From positions 46,038 to 110,037 of the forward strand of contig JADZBH010000050.1 in the NCBI GenBank assembly GCA_020852175.1: a stretch of 64,000 nt of DNA, read 5' to 3'. Made by a program: the position numbers and the translations under genes. The stretch comes from Bryobacterales bacterium (lineage in GTDB: Bacteria; Acidobacteriota; Terriglobia; Bryobacterales; Bryobacteraceae). The notes under the pieces are model-generated. The model searched no databases, was not told the DNA's origin, and saw only the letters and a list, made by a program, of their open reading frames with translations. Position 1 is the first letter of the stretch, and every line of letters starts with the position of its first letter. Shown piece after piece: positions 36,836-44,580 of this stretch.

Positions 36836-38242
36836 CTAACCGCCCACAAGTTCCGCCAGCACGGAGGGTGAAGCATTTACCTCCAGCCAGTCGGCCAGGG
36901 CGTCATAGTGGCGTTCCTTGCGCGGTTCCGGGGGGGTGAAGCCGAATAACTCGGCCACCAGTTCCGGCGACTCCAATGCTCCATGCAGGTAGGTGCCACG
37001 CACGCGTCCCCGCGTGGCGCCTTCCGGCGCACTGTTTTCGAGAAAGGCAAACGGCTCCACCGCTCCCACGGCTTCGCTTCGGCCCATGTGAATTTCATAG
37101 GCGCTGAAGCGCGTCCCGGATGCCGTATGCGCCAGGCGCGTTTGGGTCGTCTTTTCCGCCTCCATCACCGTGCGCACCGGCAACAGGCCCAGTCCGCGCG
37201 CCGAGCCAGGCGCGCCATCCACTCCCAGAGGGTCTTCGATGCGTTCGCCCAGCATCTGATAGCCGCCGCAGATGCCGAGGATCGCCGCGCCAGCTGCGTG
37301 TTGCGCGAGAATCCAATCGGCCAGTCCCGACTCGCGCAACCAGGCCAAGCCGGCGAGGGTGGCTTTGGTTCCCGGAAGAATCACGGCGCGAAAGTCGCGC
37401 TCGGGCGGACGCTCCAGCCAGGCCGCGCCGGGCAGCAGGGAGAAATCCGTCGTGTTGGATATGTGCGGGAACCGGATGATGGCAACCCGGGAGTCTTCCT
37501 CCTGTCCGCTTCCGGCGGCGGGATCCGACAGGGAATCCTCGGCATCCAAACGCAGGCCATGCTCAAAAGGAAAGACGCCCAGGCAGGGGATTCGCGCGCG
37601 TTCCTCCAAAAGGGCCGCTCCATCCCAGAAGAGAGAACGGTCCCCTCGAAACCGGTTCACGGCGAAGGCGCGCACCAGCGCGCGGTAGCCGGGCGGCAGC
37701 AGGTCGAGCGTGCCAAGAATCGAGGCGAACACGCCGCCGCGCTCGATGTCGGCCACCAGCAACGCGCGTGCTCCAGCGTCCTGGGCCATGCTCAGATTCG
37801 TGAAGTCACGTCCCCACAGGTTGATTTCCGCCACGCTGCCCGCGCCTTCCATCACCACCACGTCGCAGCCGGCGGCCAGCGAGCGGTAGGCCCGGCGCGC
37901 TTCGGCCCGGAGAAACGGCGCGTGTTCGTAGTAGTCGCGCGCGTGAACCGTGCGCCACACCTTTCCATGGAGGATCACCTGCGAGCGGGAGTCGCCCACG
38001 GGTTTGAGAAGAACGGGATTCATGGCGGCGCAGGGTTCCTTGCCACAGGCTTGCGCTTGCGCCACCTGCGAACGGCCAATTTCGCCTCCTTCCCGGCAGG
38101 GGAAGGAGTTGTTCGACATGTTTTGCGCCTTGAAAGGCGCCACGCTCAGACCGCGGCGGGTGAGCAGCCTGCACAATGCCGTGGCCATCCAACTCTTGCC
38201 CACGTTCGAAGCCGTGCCGCCGACGAAGATTGCGCGCGCCAT
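36836..38242 (-). CDS. cobQ: Cobyric acid synthase CobQ/CbiP
   Basis: CobQ amidates adenosylcobyrinic acid a,c-diamide at four side chains, using glutamine and ATP, to make adenosylcobyric acid. The 468-residue protein starts at ATG 38242. The N-terminal dethiobiotin-synthetase-like ATPase domain shows VGGTASNVGKSWMATALCR, FKAQNMSNNSF and LLVADIERGGVFASILGTL. The C-terminal class I glutamine amidotransferase domain has the nucleophile elbow GICGGYQMLG and GTYLHG with the catalytic His. Length is normal. It converges on the receptor remnant and is downstream of the universal stress gene by 38 bp on the same strand. Confidence 0.93.
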   Translation of the reverse strand: MARAIFVGGTASNVGKSWMATALCRLLTRRGLSVAPFKAQNMSNNSFPCREGGEIGRSQVAQAQACGKEPCAAMNPVLLKPVGDSRSQVILHGKVWRTVHARDYYEHAPFLRAEARRAYRSLAAGCDVVVMEGAGSVAEINLWGRDFTNLSMAQDAGARALLVADIERGGVFASILGTLDLLPPGYRALVRAFAVNRFRGDRSLFWDGAALLEERARIPCLGVFPFEHGLRLDAEDSLSDPAAGSGQEEDSRVAIIRFPHISNTTDFSLLPGAAWLERPPERDFRAVILPGTKATLAGLAWLRESGLADWILAQHAAGAAILGICGGYQMLGERIEDPLGVDGAPGSARGLGLLPVRTVMEAEKTTQTRLAHTASGTRFSAYEIHMGRSEAVGAVEPFAFLENSAPEGATRGRVRGTYLHGALESPELVAELFGFTPPEPRKERHYDALADWLEVNASPSVLAELVGG

Positions 38243-38280
38243 GCTGTTCTATTGTCGGCGACGAGCGCGGCGCATGGCGA

Positions 38281-39219
38281 TCAGCCGTTCCGGCCGCGCC
38301 CGCTCAACGTGAGCGCCGGGCTGAGTACCGTCCCGGTGGCGTACGCGTGAGGCTCGTCCTCGATCCGCACCCGCACCGTGTGGGCGGGAATGGGCTTGCG
38401 TTCGGGAAGGGTCGAACAGGCGATGACGGGGCAGGGCGCGTGGCCGATGACATCGAGTGTATTCGGGCCTGGCCGTGATGCTCCCGAGCCATGTCCGGAG
38501 CCGACCACGATGGCGTCGGCATGCCAGCGCCTGGCTTCCTCGTGCAGAACGGCCGCCACGGCTCCGTGACGCACCTGGACCTGCGCCTGCACCGGGAGCA
38601 GCGACACGAGCGGCTCCAACCGGCGCCGCGCTGCCGCGGAGTCCAATTCGACAGGTGCGTCCGCACGGCTTCCGGCGACACCCAGCATTCCCTCGTCACT
38701 TCCGGCCACGGTATGCACCACCAGGAGTTGCGCGTCCCATGCCGTCGCGCACCGCGAGGCAAACTGCAGGACGGCCTCGCCTTGAGGTCCTGGCCCGATT
38801 CCACAGAGCAACCGCCTGTGGCGTACGGACTCCATGTCCCTGACAATTCTGGGAGGGGCAACCCACACCGGCACGCGCGTCAGCGAAAGCAGTTCCTTCG
38901 TGTTTGAACCACGCAGAAGCTGGCGAATCCAGCCATGGCCCCGCGTGGGCATCAAGATCATATCCGCGCCGATCGCGCGGGCGTGGCTGGCGATGGCATG
39001 AGGCGGGTTTCCCGGCAGAACGGTCTTGGGCGCCGGCGTGTCCGTCCAGGCGTGCTCGAAGCCCTCCGGCCATGAGCGAGGCCTGCCTTGCAGGGAATCG
39101 GCGGCCACGTGGAGCAGGTGCAGCCTGGCCCCCATCGACGCGGCCAGCCGCGTGCCATACTGTAGCGCCACTTCACAGGGCTGCGTCAGGTCGAGTGGCA
39201 GAAGTATCCGACGAATCAT
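38281..39219 (-). CDS. Tandem universal stress protein (two UspA domains)
   Basis: The 312-residue protein starts at ATG 39219 after CAGGAG; an upstream in-frame extension lacks family features. Two UspA domains follow one another. Domain 1 opens MIRRILLPLDLTQPCEVALQ and carries an ATP-binding loop MPTRGHGWIRQLLRGSNTKE. Domain 2 begins after ESVRHRRLLCGIG and has VVGSGHGSGASRPGPNTLD with the G-2x-G-9x-G pattern. Tandem USPs bind ATP and act in energy or redox stress; the exact job here is unknown. A near-consensus sigma-54 promoter lies 47-62 bp upstream, so expression is probably under the NtrC-type activator nearby. Confidence 0.9.
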   Translation of the reverse strand: MIRRILLPLDLTQPCEVALQYGTRLAASMGARLHLLHVAADSLQGRPRSWPEGFEHAWTDTPAPKTVLPGNPPHAIASHARAIGADMILMPTRGHGWIRQLLRGSNTKELLSLTRVPVWVAPPRIVRDMESVRHRRLLCGIGPGPQGEAVLQFASRCATAWDAQLLVVHTVAGSDEGMLGVAGSRADAPVELDSAAARRRLEPLVSLLPVQAQVQVRHGAVAAVLHEEARRWHADAIVVGSGHGSGASRPGPNTLDVIGHAPCPVIACSTLPERKPIPAHTVRVRIEDEPHAYATGTVLSPALTLSGRGRNG

Positions 39220-39265
39220 GCAGGCGTCTCCTGTCAACCGGAAAGTAATCGGGTCACCCGTTATG

Positions 39266-39281
39266 AGCACGCGCCGTGCCA
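39266..39281 (-). promoter_or_regulatory. Sigma-54 promoter for the universal stress gene
   Basis: Read on the minus strand the site is TGGCACGGCGCGTGCT, with GG and GC exactly 10 bases apart; the full -24 consensus TTGGCACG is present and the -12 element is GTGCT instead of TTGCT. The predicted transcript starts about 12 bases further on, leaving a leader near 37 nt before ATG 39219. One of five such sites in this 7-kb island. Confidence 0.75.
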
Positions 39282-39313
39282 ATCTCGCCGGTGAGCCTTA
39301 TCGCCGGAGCGTC

Positions 39314-39775
39314 TTAACCAAAATAGTCGCCGTGCGCTTCCGGCTGGTAGAGAATGGCCTCCACCACCAGAGTGGCGAGCACACCCGCCACGGGGCAGGT
39401 GAACCGGCTTCCCGTCCGGGCGCCCAGTAGCGCCGCGCCGAGGGGCGTGAGTACGGAGATCTGTCCCTTGCCGCGATTGGCGCAGGCGGGAAAGGCCAGC
39501 GCCACCTCCATCCTGTGCCCCGATTCCACGTCGCACAGCCGGACACGGGAGTTCATCGTCACCACGTCGTCCGGAATCGACTCCGGCGCGACGGGAATCG
39601 AATGGCGGATGCTCGATTCCAGGTCCTGCAATATCTCCCCTTCGATCCGGTTGCGTACGAACACGGATTGCAGCAGCAAGCGCTCGGCATCGGGAATGGT
39701 GATGAGCAAACGGCGCTGGTCCGGAGCCGGACCAGCAGCCATCGCGGACGGGGACATCAGTTGCGTATCCAGCAC
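39314..39775 (-). CDS. Rnk/GreA C-terminal-domain-like protein
   Basis: The 153-residue cytoplasmic protein starts at ATG 39775. The second half is the FKBP-like GreA/GreB C-terminal domain shared with Rnk: PDDVVTMNSRVRLCDVESGH, then ISVLTPLGAALLGARTGSRF and a final strand around VEAILYQP. The N-terminal part is short and lacks the long GreA coiled coil, as in Rnk, which binds RNA polymerase without cleavage activity. It lies 18 bp after the zinc-ribbon gene, in a probable three-gene operon. A second member of the family lies 4 kb away on the other strand, also behind a sigma-54 site. Confidence 0.8.
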   Translation of the reverse strand: MLDTQLMSPSAMAAGPAPDQRRLLITIPDAERLLLQSVFVRNRIEGEILQDLESSIRHSIPVAPESIPDDVVTMNSRVRLCDVESGHRMEVALAFPACANRGKGQISVLTPLGAALLGARTGSRFTCPVAGVLATLVVEAILYQPEAHGDYFG

Positions 39776-39793
39776 GGGGATTCCTCGCTACGC

Positions 39794-40015
39794 TTACCAG
39801 TTACAGCGGTTGGGACATTTCCAGAAGCCTCGTGGAAGCGAACCATCCGGAATGGGTTCGGGAAACCATGTGGAGCCGCAGCGTTCACACTGGAGCGCCC
39901 TGCCGTAGCGGTTCAGCAACCGTACTCCGAGCTTGGCCATCGCGGCCCCGGTTAACCGTTGTTTGTCTTCCCGGGTGATCGTATCGGTCATGGGTATCGT
40001 GTCGTTCATGGGCAT
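39794..40015 (-). CDS. Small zinc-ribbon protein
   Basis: The 73-residue protein begins at ATG 40015; shorter starts exist at ATG codons within the first 27 residues, the last opening MAKLGVRLL. The C-terminal half reads ALQCERCGSTWFPEP and ends FWKCPNRCNW, giving a CxxC...CxxxC metal-binding pattern typical of a small zinc ribbon. The family is not named to my knowledge. Its 5' part overlaps the end of the HEAT-like gene by about 130 bp in another frame, so one of the two is probably shorter than drawn. It sits in a sigma-54-driven operon with the HEAT-like and Rnk-like genes. Confidence 0.6.
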   Translation of the reverse strand: MPMNDTIPMTDTITREDKQRLTGAAMAKLGVRLLNRYGRALQCERCGSTWFPEPIPDGSLPRGFWKCPNRCNW

Positions 40016-40475
40016 GGTAACGGTCTCCTTCCTGTAGGGTGATTCTCCGCGCTTCGGCGCGGCGCAGAACGTCGCGCCACCTGTGCGCGGCCGAGTGCAG
40101 CGCCGGATGTTGCGGCGTGGCGAGCGCGCCCCCGATGGCCTCGGCCGCTTCGGCCCGCGACGCCTCGCCAGTGGCGGCGCACTCCGCGGCCAGAACGTGG
40201 CTTACGGCGGCGCCGGCCAGAAGGCGCAGATGGATGTCCGCGCTCACGTCGGCGAGGATGCGCGCCGCGGCTAGCAGCACCGCATCCGCGGGGGTATCCA
40301 GCTTGACGATCGCCTGTAGTCCGGCCTGCCGCAGCCTTGGGTTGAAGGGATACCTCACCAGCCGGGCCAGACCGCACTGATTCTGGTTCAGAGTGCCGCT
40401 GTCGCGGATCTGCTTGAGTTGATCGAGCACCCGGCTCCACTCCCGCAAGTCGCCAAACGGATCGCAGAGGTTCAT
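39885..40475 (-). CDS. HEAT-like helical protein
   Basis: The 196-residue protein is alpha-helical and Ala/Leu-rich with repeats such as PRLRQAGLQAIVKLDTPADA and DIHLRLLAGAAVSHVLAAEC, which look like two or three HEAT-type units. No catalytic motif is visible. The first ATG (40475) directly abuts the stop of a possible 45-codon ORF, but a sigma-54 site at 40490-40505 would then start transcription only a few bases upstream. A GTG at 40430 with GAGTGGAG before it is an alternative start that leaves a normal leader. The last 40 residues overlap the zinc-ribbon gene and are Arg/His-rich, so the true end of the structured part is near residue 155. Confidence 0.55.
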   Translation of the reverse strand: MNLCDPFGDLREWSRVLDQLKQIRDSGTLNQNQCGLARLVRYPFNPRLRQAGLQAIVKLDTPADAVLLAAARILADVSADIHLRLLAGAAVSHVLAAECAATGEASRAEAAEAIGGALATPQHPALHSAAHRWRDVLRRAEARRITLQEGDRYHAHERHDTHDRYDHPGRQTTVNRGRDGQARSTVAEPLRQGAPV

Positions 40476-40613
40476 TCACTGTGAATGTGTGCAAGTTCGG
40501 GGCCACTTGGCGGCGTGCCGGCGAAGCCATTTCCCGAAGGAAATCAGGCTCAACCGCTTGCCCCGGCATCGTGAGGTGCCGCAATGCGGGCACTGCTGCC
40601 TGTTTTCAGGCAC
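40476..40613 (-). CDS. Possible 45-codon basic peptide with a zinc-ribbon-like start
   Basis: From GTG 40613 the frame reads QQCPHCGTSRCRGKRL, then a basic, Trp-containing stretch (FGKWLRRHAAKWPRTCTHSQ). Its stop (40476-40478) directly precedes the ATG of the HEAT-like gene (TGAATG). That abutment and the CPHC motif suggest a coupled small gene. Against it, the frame contains a near-perfect sigma-54 promoter and a hairpin, and GTG has no good ribosome binding site. It may be a relic. Confidence 0.25.
   Translation of the reverse strand: MPENRQQCPHCGTSRCRGKRLSLISFGKWLRRHAAKWPRTCTHSQ
40490..40505 (-). promoter_or_regulatory. Sigma-54 promoter for the HEAT/zinc-ribbon/Rnk operon
   Basis: On the minus strand the site reads TGGCCCCGAACTTGCA: GG and GC are 10 bases apart and the -12 element TTGCA is perfect. 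Predicted transcription starts near 40480, which favours the downstream GTG 40430 over ATG 40475 as the HEAT gene start. Confidence 0.75.
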
Positions 40614-40620
40614 CTGCCCG
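40588..40620 (-). terminator. Hairpin after the sigma-54 activator gene
   Basis: TGCCTG-TTTT-CAGGCA (40597-40612) forms a perfect six-pair hairpin, flanked by GGGC and GCCC that can extend it with internal loops. It lies about 40 bp beyond the activator's stop codon. There is no U-tract, so termination is only suggested. Confidence 0.35.
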
Positions 40621-40651
40621 GCGGCTCCGTCCCGTTTGACCGGCCGTTCGC

Positions 40652-42043
40652 CTAGAGTGCGGGCTCCTCGTCATCGCCGCGGCGGCGAATGCCGTGTTTT
40701 TCCATCCGGTAGATCAACGCCTTACGGCTGACATCGAGATACTTCGCCGCCTGGGTCTGGTTGCCGTGGAAGCGATCCAGCGCGCGCAGGATCAGATCCT
40801 TTTCCACCGCCTCCAGGCTCACTCCATGCGCCGGAAGCTGCAATTGCAACATATCCACGGCCGGACGCTCGCGTTGCAGGAAATCCGGCAAATCGGCCAG
40901 AGCAATCTCATCGCCACGAGCCAATACGACGATCCGCTCCATTACGTTCTCCAACTCGCGGATGTTGCCCGGCCAGCGGTAATCCTGAAAGCGCGTCATC
41001 AGCCCGCCTGGTAAAACCAGTTCAGGCCGCCCCTGCTCCTGCTTGGCCTTGCGGAAAAAGTGCTGCACCAGTTCGGGGATGTCGTCGGCGCGGTTCCGTA
41101 GCGGCGGCAACTCCAGCGGAATCACCGCCAGACGGTAGTACAGATCCTCGCGGAACGTGCCGTCCTCGATCATCGCCTTCAAATTGCGGTGTGTCGCCGC
41201 CACGATGCGCACGTCCACCTTCACCGGTGCGGTCGCGCCCACCTTCTCCAGTTCCCCCTGCTGAATCAACCGCAGCAGTTTCACTTGCAGTTCGCCCGGC
41301 ATCTCGCCGATCTCGTCGAGAAACAGCGTGCCCCCATTGGCCAGTTCCACCTTGCCCGCCTTGTGCGTCATCGCCCCGGTGAAGGCGCCCTTCATGTGGC
41401 CGAACAGTTCCGACTCCAGCAGGTCGCGCGGAATGGCGCCGCAGTTGATCGTCACGAAGGGTTTATCGCGCCGCCTGCTGTTGACGTGAATCGCCCGGGC
41501 AAGCAGTTCCTTGCCCGTTCCCGTTTCGGCATGGATGAGAATGGTGGAGTTGCTCTGGGCCGCGCGGGCCGCCATGTCCAGAACGGACAGCAGGGACTCC
41601 GAGTGGCCGATGATGTTCTCAAAGCCATATTTGCGGTCCAGGCTCGACCGGAGCGCGCGGACCTCTTCGAGCAGCCGGAAGTGATCGAGCACCCGGCTTA
41701 CCGACAGGCCGAGTTCATCGTAGTCGATGGGCTTGGTCAGATAATCGTACGCCCCGGCGCGCATCGCGTCCACGGCGCTTTGAATGCTGCCGAACGCCGT
41801 GATGATGACGGCAGGAATTTCCGGATGCAGGCGGCGCATGCGGTCGAGCAGGTCGATGCCCGACATTCCCGGCATTTTCCAGTCTGTGAGCACGAGCGAG
41901 GGCGGCTCCCGGTCCATCTCCTCTAAAGCCGCTTCGCCTCCGGAGGCCGTCACCACGCTGTAGCCCATCTCCTCCAACTGCGTCTGGAGCACCCAGCGCA
42001 GGTTGTCGTCGTCGTCCACCACCAAAATGCGCGCCGGTGTCAT
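40652..42043 (-). CDS. NtrC-family sigma-54-dependent response regulator
   Basis: The 463-residue protein starts at ATG 42043, overlapping the kinase stop by 4 bp. Domains: receiver (about 1-120) with VVDDDDN acidic patch, phospho-acceptor Asp in VLTDWKMPG and Lys in YDYLTKP; AAA+ domain (about 140-375) with Walker A GETGTGKE-type [14 protein letters not shown], the sigma-54-contacting GAFTGA loop, Walker [13 protein letters not shown] and the arginine-finger region; C-terminal Fis-type HTH ([20 protein letters not shown]). All key residues are present, so it should be a working activator. Five sigma-54 promoter sequences within 5 kb are its obvious targets. Confidence 0.95.
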   Translation of the reverse strand: MTPARILVVDDDDNLRWVLQTQLEEMGYSVVTASGGEAALEEMDREPPSLVLTDWKMPGMSGIDLLDRMRRLHPEIPAVIITAFGSIQSAVDAMRAGAYDYLTKPIDYDELGLSVSRVLDHFRLLEEVRALRSSLDRKYGFENIIGHSESLLSVLDMAARAAQSNSTILIHAETGTGKELLARAIHVNSRRRDKPFVTINCGAIPRDLLESELFGHMKGAFTGAMTHKAGKVELANGGTLFLDEIGEMPGELQVKLLRLIQQGELEKVGATAPVKVDVRIVAATHRNLKAMIEDGTFREDLYYRLAVIPLELPPLRNRADDIPELVQHFFRKAKQEQGRPELVLPGGLMTRFQDYRWPGNIRELENVMERIVVLARGDEIALADLPDFLQRERPAVDMLQLQLPAHGVSLEAVEKDLILRALDRFHGNQTQAAKYLDVSRKALIYRMEKHGIRRRGDDEEPAL

Positions 42044-43149
42044 CCGTTTTGCACACCGGCCGGCAGGACCACAGAAAAGGTCATGCCGGGCCCTTCGTTG
42101 GCCCGCGCCAGCAGGGAGCCTCCCATCTGGCGTACGATCTGGTGGGCAACGGGCAGGCCGAGGCCGGTGCCGTGCTCCTTGGTGGTGAAAAAGGGATCGA
42201 ACAGACGGTCGATGTGAGCGGCGTCCACGCCATGGCCCTGGTCCTTCACGCCGATGGAGATGCGGCCGCCGCCCGCCGCGGCCGACAGGGTGACGGTCCC
42301 TCCGTCCGGGCTCGCCTCGATGGCATTGATCATAAGGTTTAGAAGCACCTGCTCCAGATGTTCAGGATCGCATTCGGCCGCCAGAAGATCGTCCTCGACC
42401 GACTTTTCAAAGTGAACCGTCTTGCCGCGCACGCCGTGGCTGGCCAGTTCCAGCACATGTTCCAACACTGGCCCCAGTTGCAGCAAGCGGAGCCTCGGAG
42501 GGCGCGGCCGGGCGAAGTTGAGAAAATTCGTCAGCAGGCCGTCCAAACGGTCGCATTCGCTGGAGATGATTTCCAGGCACTTCGAGTTTTTTGGATCCAG
42601 AGCCTGGCCCCGCGCGAGAATGGCCGCCGCACCGGAAATGCTCGCCAGCGGGTTGCGGATCTCATGCGCCAGACCGGCTGAAAGTTGACCGATGGCCGAG
42701 AGGCGCTCAGCGCGCTTCATGCCGTCGAAGTTGGCCTGAACCCGCTCATAGACGCTGCTCAACTGGCCGGCCATGCGCTGGTAGTGTAACCGCAACTTTC
42801 TCTCGCGGCCCGCCGTAAGCGAGGCCGCGGCAGCCAGCGCAAGCAGTGCGGCGGCCTGGGCGGCTCCTGCGGGCAGGAACGGGTGCGGCGTCCACGCGGC
42901 GGAACTGGCCGAGGACAGCAGCGCGGCCCCCACACCGCCCGCCCAGCCAAGCCAGGCCGCGGCCAGCAACACGGGAATGCTGTATCCTGCCGCCGCGCCT
43001 CCAGGCGTCCAACGGTCCGCCGCCATGGCAATGCCGAAGACAAGCAGGCACACAGCCCAGCGCACGCCGGGCCTGGCCGCGCCGCCATCCAGAAGATTGT
43101 TGAACCGGCTTGTGACCGCCGCGCCTCTCCCAGCCTCACTTGCCCTCAC
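42040..43149 (-). CDS. Sensor histidine kinase (NtrB/ZraS-like)
   Basis: The 369-residue protein starts at or near 43149. Hydrophobic segments occupy about residues 28-112 (three or four membrane passes with little outside the membrane), so the sensor is membrane-embedded and there is no periplasmic domain or PAS domain. A short coiled linker leads to HisKA with the phospho-acceptor His in SAGLAHEIRNPLASISGAA. The HATPase domain has N-box NLMINAIEASPDGG, G1 VKDQGHGVDA and G2 HGTGLGLPVAHQIV. The 4-bp overlap with the response regulator indicates a cognate pair. The signal sensed is unknown. Confidence 0.92.
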   Translation of the reverse strand: MRASEAGRGAAVTSRFNNLLDGGAARPGVRWAVCLLVFGIAMAADRWTPGGAAAGYSIPVLLAAAWLGWAGGVGAALLSSASSAAWTPHPFLPAGAAQAAALLALAAAASLTAGRERKLRLHYQRMAGQLSSVYERVQANFDGMKRAERLSAIGQLSAGLAHEIRNPLASISGAAAILARGQALDPKNSKCLEIISSECDRLDGLLTNFLNFARPRPPRLRLLQLGPVLEHVLELASHGVRGKTVHFEKSVEDDLLAAECDPEHLEQVLLNLMINAIEASPDGGTVTLSAAAGGGRISIGVKDQGHGVDAAHIDRLFDPFFTTKEHGTGLGLPVAHQIVRQMGGSLLARANEGPGMTFSVVLPAGVQNG

Positions 43150-43229
43150 TCAGCATTTCCTCTCCACACATGATGGGGGCAAACCGAGTGCGCTGGCAAC
43201 CGGCGGCGGCGCGAGGCCACCGAGGCGTC

Positions 43230-43655
43230 TTATGCGATGGTAGCCAGGGGCGCGTTGTGCGGTACGGCAATGCTTTCCATGGAACGCGTAATGCGCTTCT
43301 GCAAGCTGGCCAGCGGATCGCGCACGCTCTCGGGAATCCCGCTTTGCCGTGCATCCATGTTTCGCACCAGGGCCTCGCTTTGCCACTGATCGCCCGTCAC
43401 CACGACAGGTTGCGGAATCAGCAGCGCCGCGCCCCTGTGAAACACCGCCGCTTCCAGCAGAACGGCCGGGTCATCCACATAAATCACAGTGCATGGCGCC
43501 ACGCCCGCTCCCAGTTCGTTCCGGATGCGCCCGGCCACATCGAGTTCCATGGCGGTTCGCAAACCGTGTTTGTGTAGCGCCGAGCGTACCCGGGCGAGAG
43601 CAACCTCATAAGGTTCGGTGAGCGTGTAGGTGACTACTGCCGGTTCGCTGAACAT
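43230..43655 (-). CDS. DUF302-family protein
   Basis: The 141-residue protein starts at ATG 43655. The pattern VVTYTLTEPYEVALARVRSA, with ALHKHGLRTAMELDVAGRI and CTVIYVDDPAVLLEAA, matches the DUF302 domain, a small alpha/beta fold of unknown function often found beside redox or stress genes. The cytoplasmic location is inferred from the lack of a signal peptide. The gene has its own sigma-54 promoter 28 bp upstream and is followed after 80 bp by the kinase-regulator pair, so read-through would make the two-component system autoregulated. Confidence 0.8.
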   Translation of the reverse strand: MFSEPAVVTYTLTEPYEVALARVRSALHKHGLRTAMELDVAGRIRNELGAGVAPCTVIYVDDPAVLLEAAVFHRGAALLIPQPVVVTGDQWQSEALVRNMDARQSGIPESVRDPLASLQKRITRSMESIAVPHNAPLATIA

Positions 43656-43682
43656 GTTCGTGTTGATCCCGCATAATCAGTT

Positions 43683-43698
43683 AGCAATCGGCTCGCCA
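43683..43698 (-). promoter_or_regulatory. Sigma-54 promoter for the DUF302 gene
   Basis: The minus strand reads TGGCGAGCCGATTGCT with exact GG-N10-GC spacing and a perfect TTGCT -12 element. The predicted start is near 43672, giving a leader of about 17 nt. Confidence 0.75.
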
Positions 43699-43801
43699 TT
43701 GTGCGTACGATCCTCCAGGGTGCATCCACAGCCTCACGGCCCGCCACGCAGGGGGGACTGGCTTCCTGGCTGCCTCTTACCGGACAGCATTGTGCGTTTT
43801 G

Positions 43802-43826
43802 GGGCAGTCCCTGTACGGCACTGCCC
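43802..43826. promoter_or_regulatory. Dyad GGGCAGT-N11-ACTGCCC, candidate enhancer (UAS)
   Basis: A perfect 7-bp inverted repeat with an 11-bp spacer lies centred about 80 bp upstream of the predicted rnk-like transcript start and about 140 bp upstream of the DUF302 start. Size and distance are typical of NtrC-family binding sites. No second clear copy was found at the other three sigma-54 promoters. Confidence 0.5.
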
Positions 43827-43867
43827 GGATTCGCTTGTATTTGGCCTGTTTTGAACGTTTGCGGGTT

Positions 43868-43883
43868 TGGCAAGCCACTTGCA
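43868..43883 (+). promoter_or_regulatory. Sigma-54 promoter for the rnk-like gene
   Basis: TGGCAAGCCACTTGCA has GG at 43869-43870 and GC at 43881-43882, exactly 10 bases apart, preceded by T as in the YTGGCAC consensus, with a perfect TTGCA. Transcription should begin near 43894, about 40 nt before ATG 43935. Confidence 0.8.
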
Positions 43884-43934
43884 CTATGACTGGCTTCAGG
43901 CACGGATCCGTGCCAAGTTTCTGGGAGGCACGTT

Positions 43935-44345
43935 ATGCGAGATCGGATCTACATCACCGAAGAAGACGCAGGGAGGCTGCGCAGGCTCATCGCCGGACGC
44001 AGGGCGGGACATACCTCCGACGATAGCTATCTCGATCTGCTCGAGCAGGAGTTGGATCGGGCCGAACTGGTGGAACCCAGCGCGATTCCGGCTGACGTTG
44101 TCACCATGAACTCCGAGGTCAGCTTGAAGGATCTCGACTCGGGAGAGATTCGTGAGTACCGCCTGATCTTCCCGACCCAGAGCAGGACGGAGACCAGCGT
44201 CTCCGTGCTAGCCCCCATTGGCACGGCCATGCTCGGCTATCGCACGGGCGATGTCTTCGAGTGGCGTGTGCCCAAGGGGATCCGCCGCTTGAAGGTGTTG
44301 AAGGTCATGCACCAGCCCGAGGCCGTGGCCGCCGGACGGCACTAG
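43935..44345 (+). CDS. Rnk-like nucleoside diphosphate kinase regulator (GreA C-terminal domain)
   Basis: The 136-residue protein starts at ATG 43935 with GGGAGG 6 bases upstream. A short helical N-terminal part (EEDAGRLRRLIAGR... LLEQELDRAELV) leads into the GreA/GreB C-terminal domain: IPADVVTMNSEVSLKDLDSGE, SVLAPIGTAMLGYRTGDVFEW and VLKVMHQPEA. This is the size and pattern of Rnk, which binds RNA polymerase and competes with Gre factors. It resembles the smaller-half family member at 39314-39775 but keeps a fuller N-terminal part. It is controlled by a sigma-54 promoter and ends before two strong hairpins. Confidence 0.88.
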   Translation: MRDRIYITEEDAGRLRRLIAGRRAGHTSDDSYLDLLEQELDRAELVEPSAIPADVVTMNSEVSLKDLDSGEIREYRLIFPTQSRTETSVSVLAPIGTAMLGYRTGDVFEWRVPKGIRRLKVLKVMHQPEAVAAGRH

Positions 44346-44375
44346 CCGTCCAGCGCCCGGTTCTTGCATGGAGAA

Positions 44376-44433
44376 CCGCCTTCGGAGCCCGGCCAGCCAC
44401 GTACGCAAGCCGGGCATGATTCCCTGAAGGCGG
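44376..44433 (+). terminator. Nested hairpin after the rnk-like gene
   Basis: CCGCCTTC (44376-44383) pairs with GAAGGCGG (44426-44433) and, inside, GCCCGGC (44387-44393) pairs with GCCGGGC (44409-44415). It begins 31 bp after the stop codon. There is no U-tract, but together with the next hairpin it forms a strong barrier between convergent genes. Confidence 0.5.
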
Positions 44434-44486
44434 CCAAAATACAACGGCGCGGTCGAGGCGCGTAAAGCCCTCGCCGCGCCGTTTGG
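44434..44486. terminator. Bidirectional hairpin between convergent genes
   Basis: CCAAA...TTTGG encloses AACGGCGCGG-(T)-CGAGG pairing with CCTCG-CCGCGCCGTT across a loop of about 9 bases, a stem of roughly 15 pairs with one bulge. The flanking A- and T-rich ends suit termination of transcripts from both sides. Confidence 0.6.
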
Positions 44487-44580
44487 CCGTTCAGAGCAAG
44501 CGATTCGGAAGGCACTTAAACAGGCGCCCCCGTGCTTTGCGGCCGTCTTGACGCCGCATCCGCAGTGGGGCAGGCCTCGA
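44487..44580. other. Short untranslated stretch downstream of the small membrane gene
   Basis: With the preceding hairpins this completes a 235-bp non-coding gap between convergent genes. I see no gene, promoter or further repeat in it. Confidence 0.4.

Larger units (their letters stand above)
43656..43934. other. Divergent control region between DUF302 and rnk-like genes
   Basis: The 279-bp region holds two sigma-54 promoters pointing outward and a 7-bp dyad between them, all listed separately. No gene is present. The arrangement is what one expects of a shared enhancer region bound by an NtrC-type activator. Confidence 0.7.

Noticed and set aside
36983-38350. A 455-codon + strand frame opposite cobQ
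   Set aside because: cobQ on the minus strand has full catalytic motifs; the opposite frame is His/Arg/Ala-rich and motif-free.
40006-40593. A 195-codon frame overlapping the HEAT-like gene
   Set aside because: Most of it is Arg-rich shadow sequence of the HEAT-like gene, which has the helical pattern; only its upstream part shares space with the possible 45-codon ORF.
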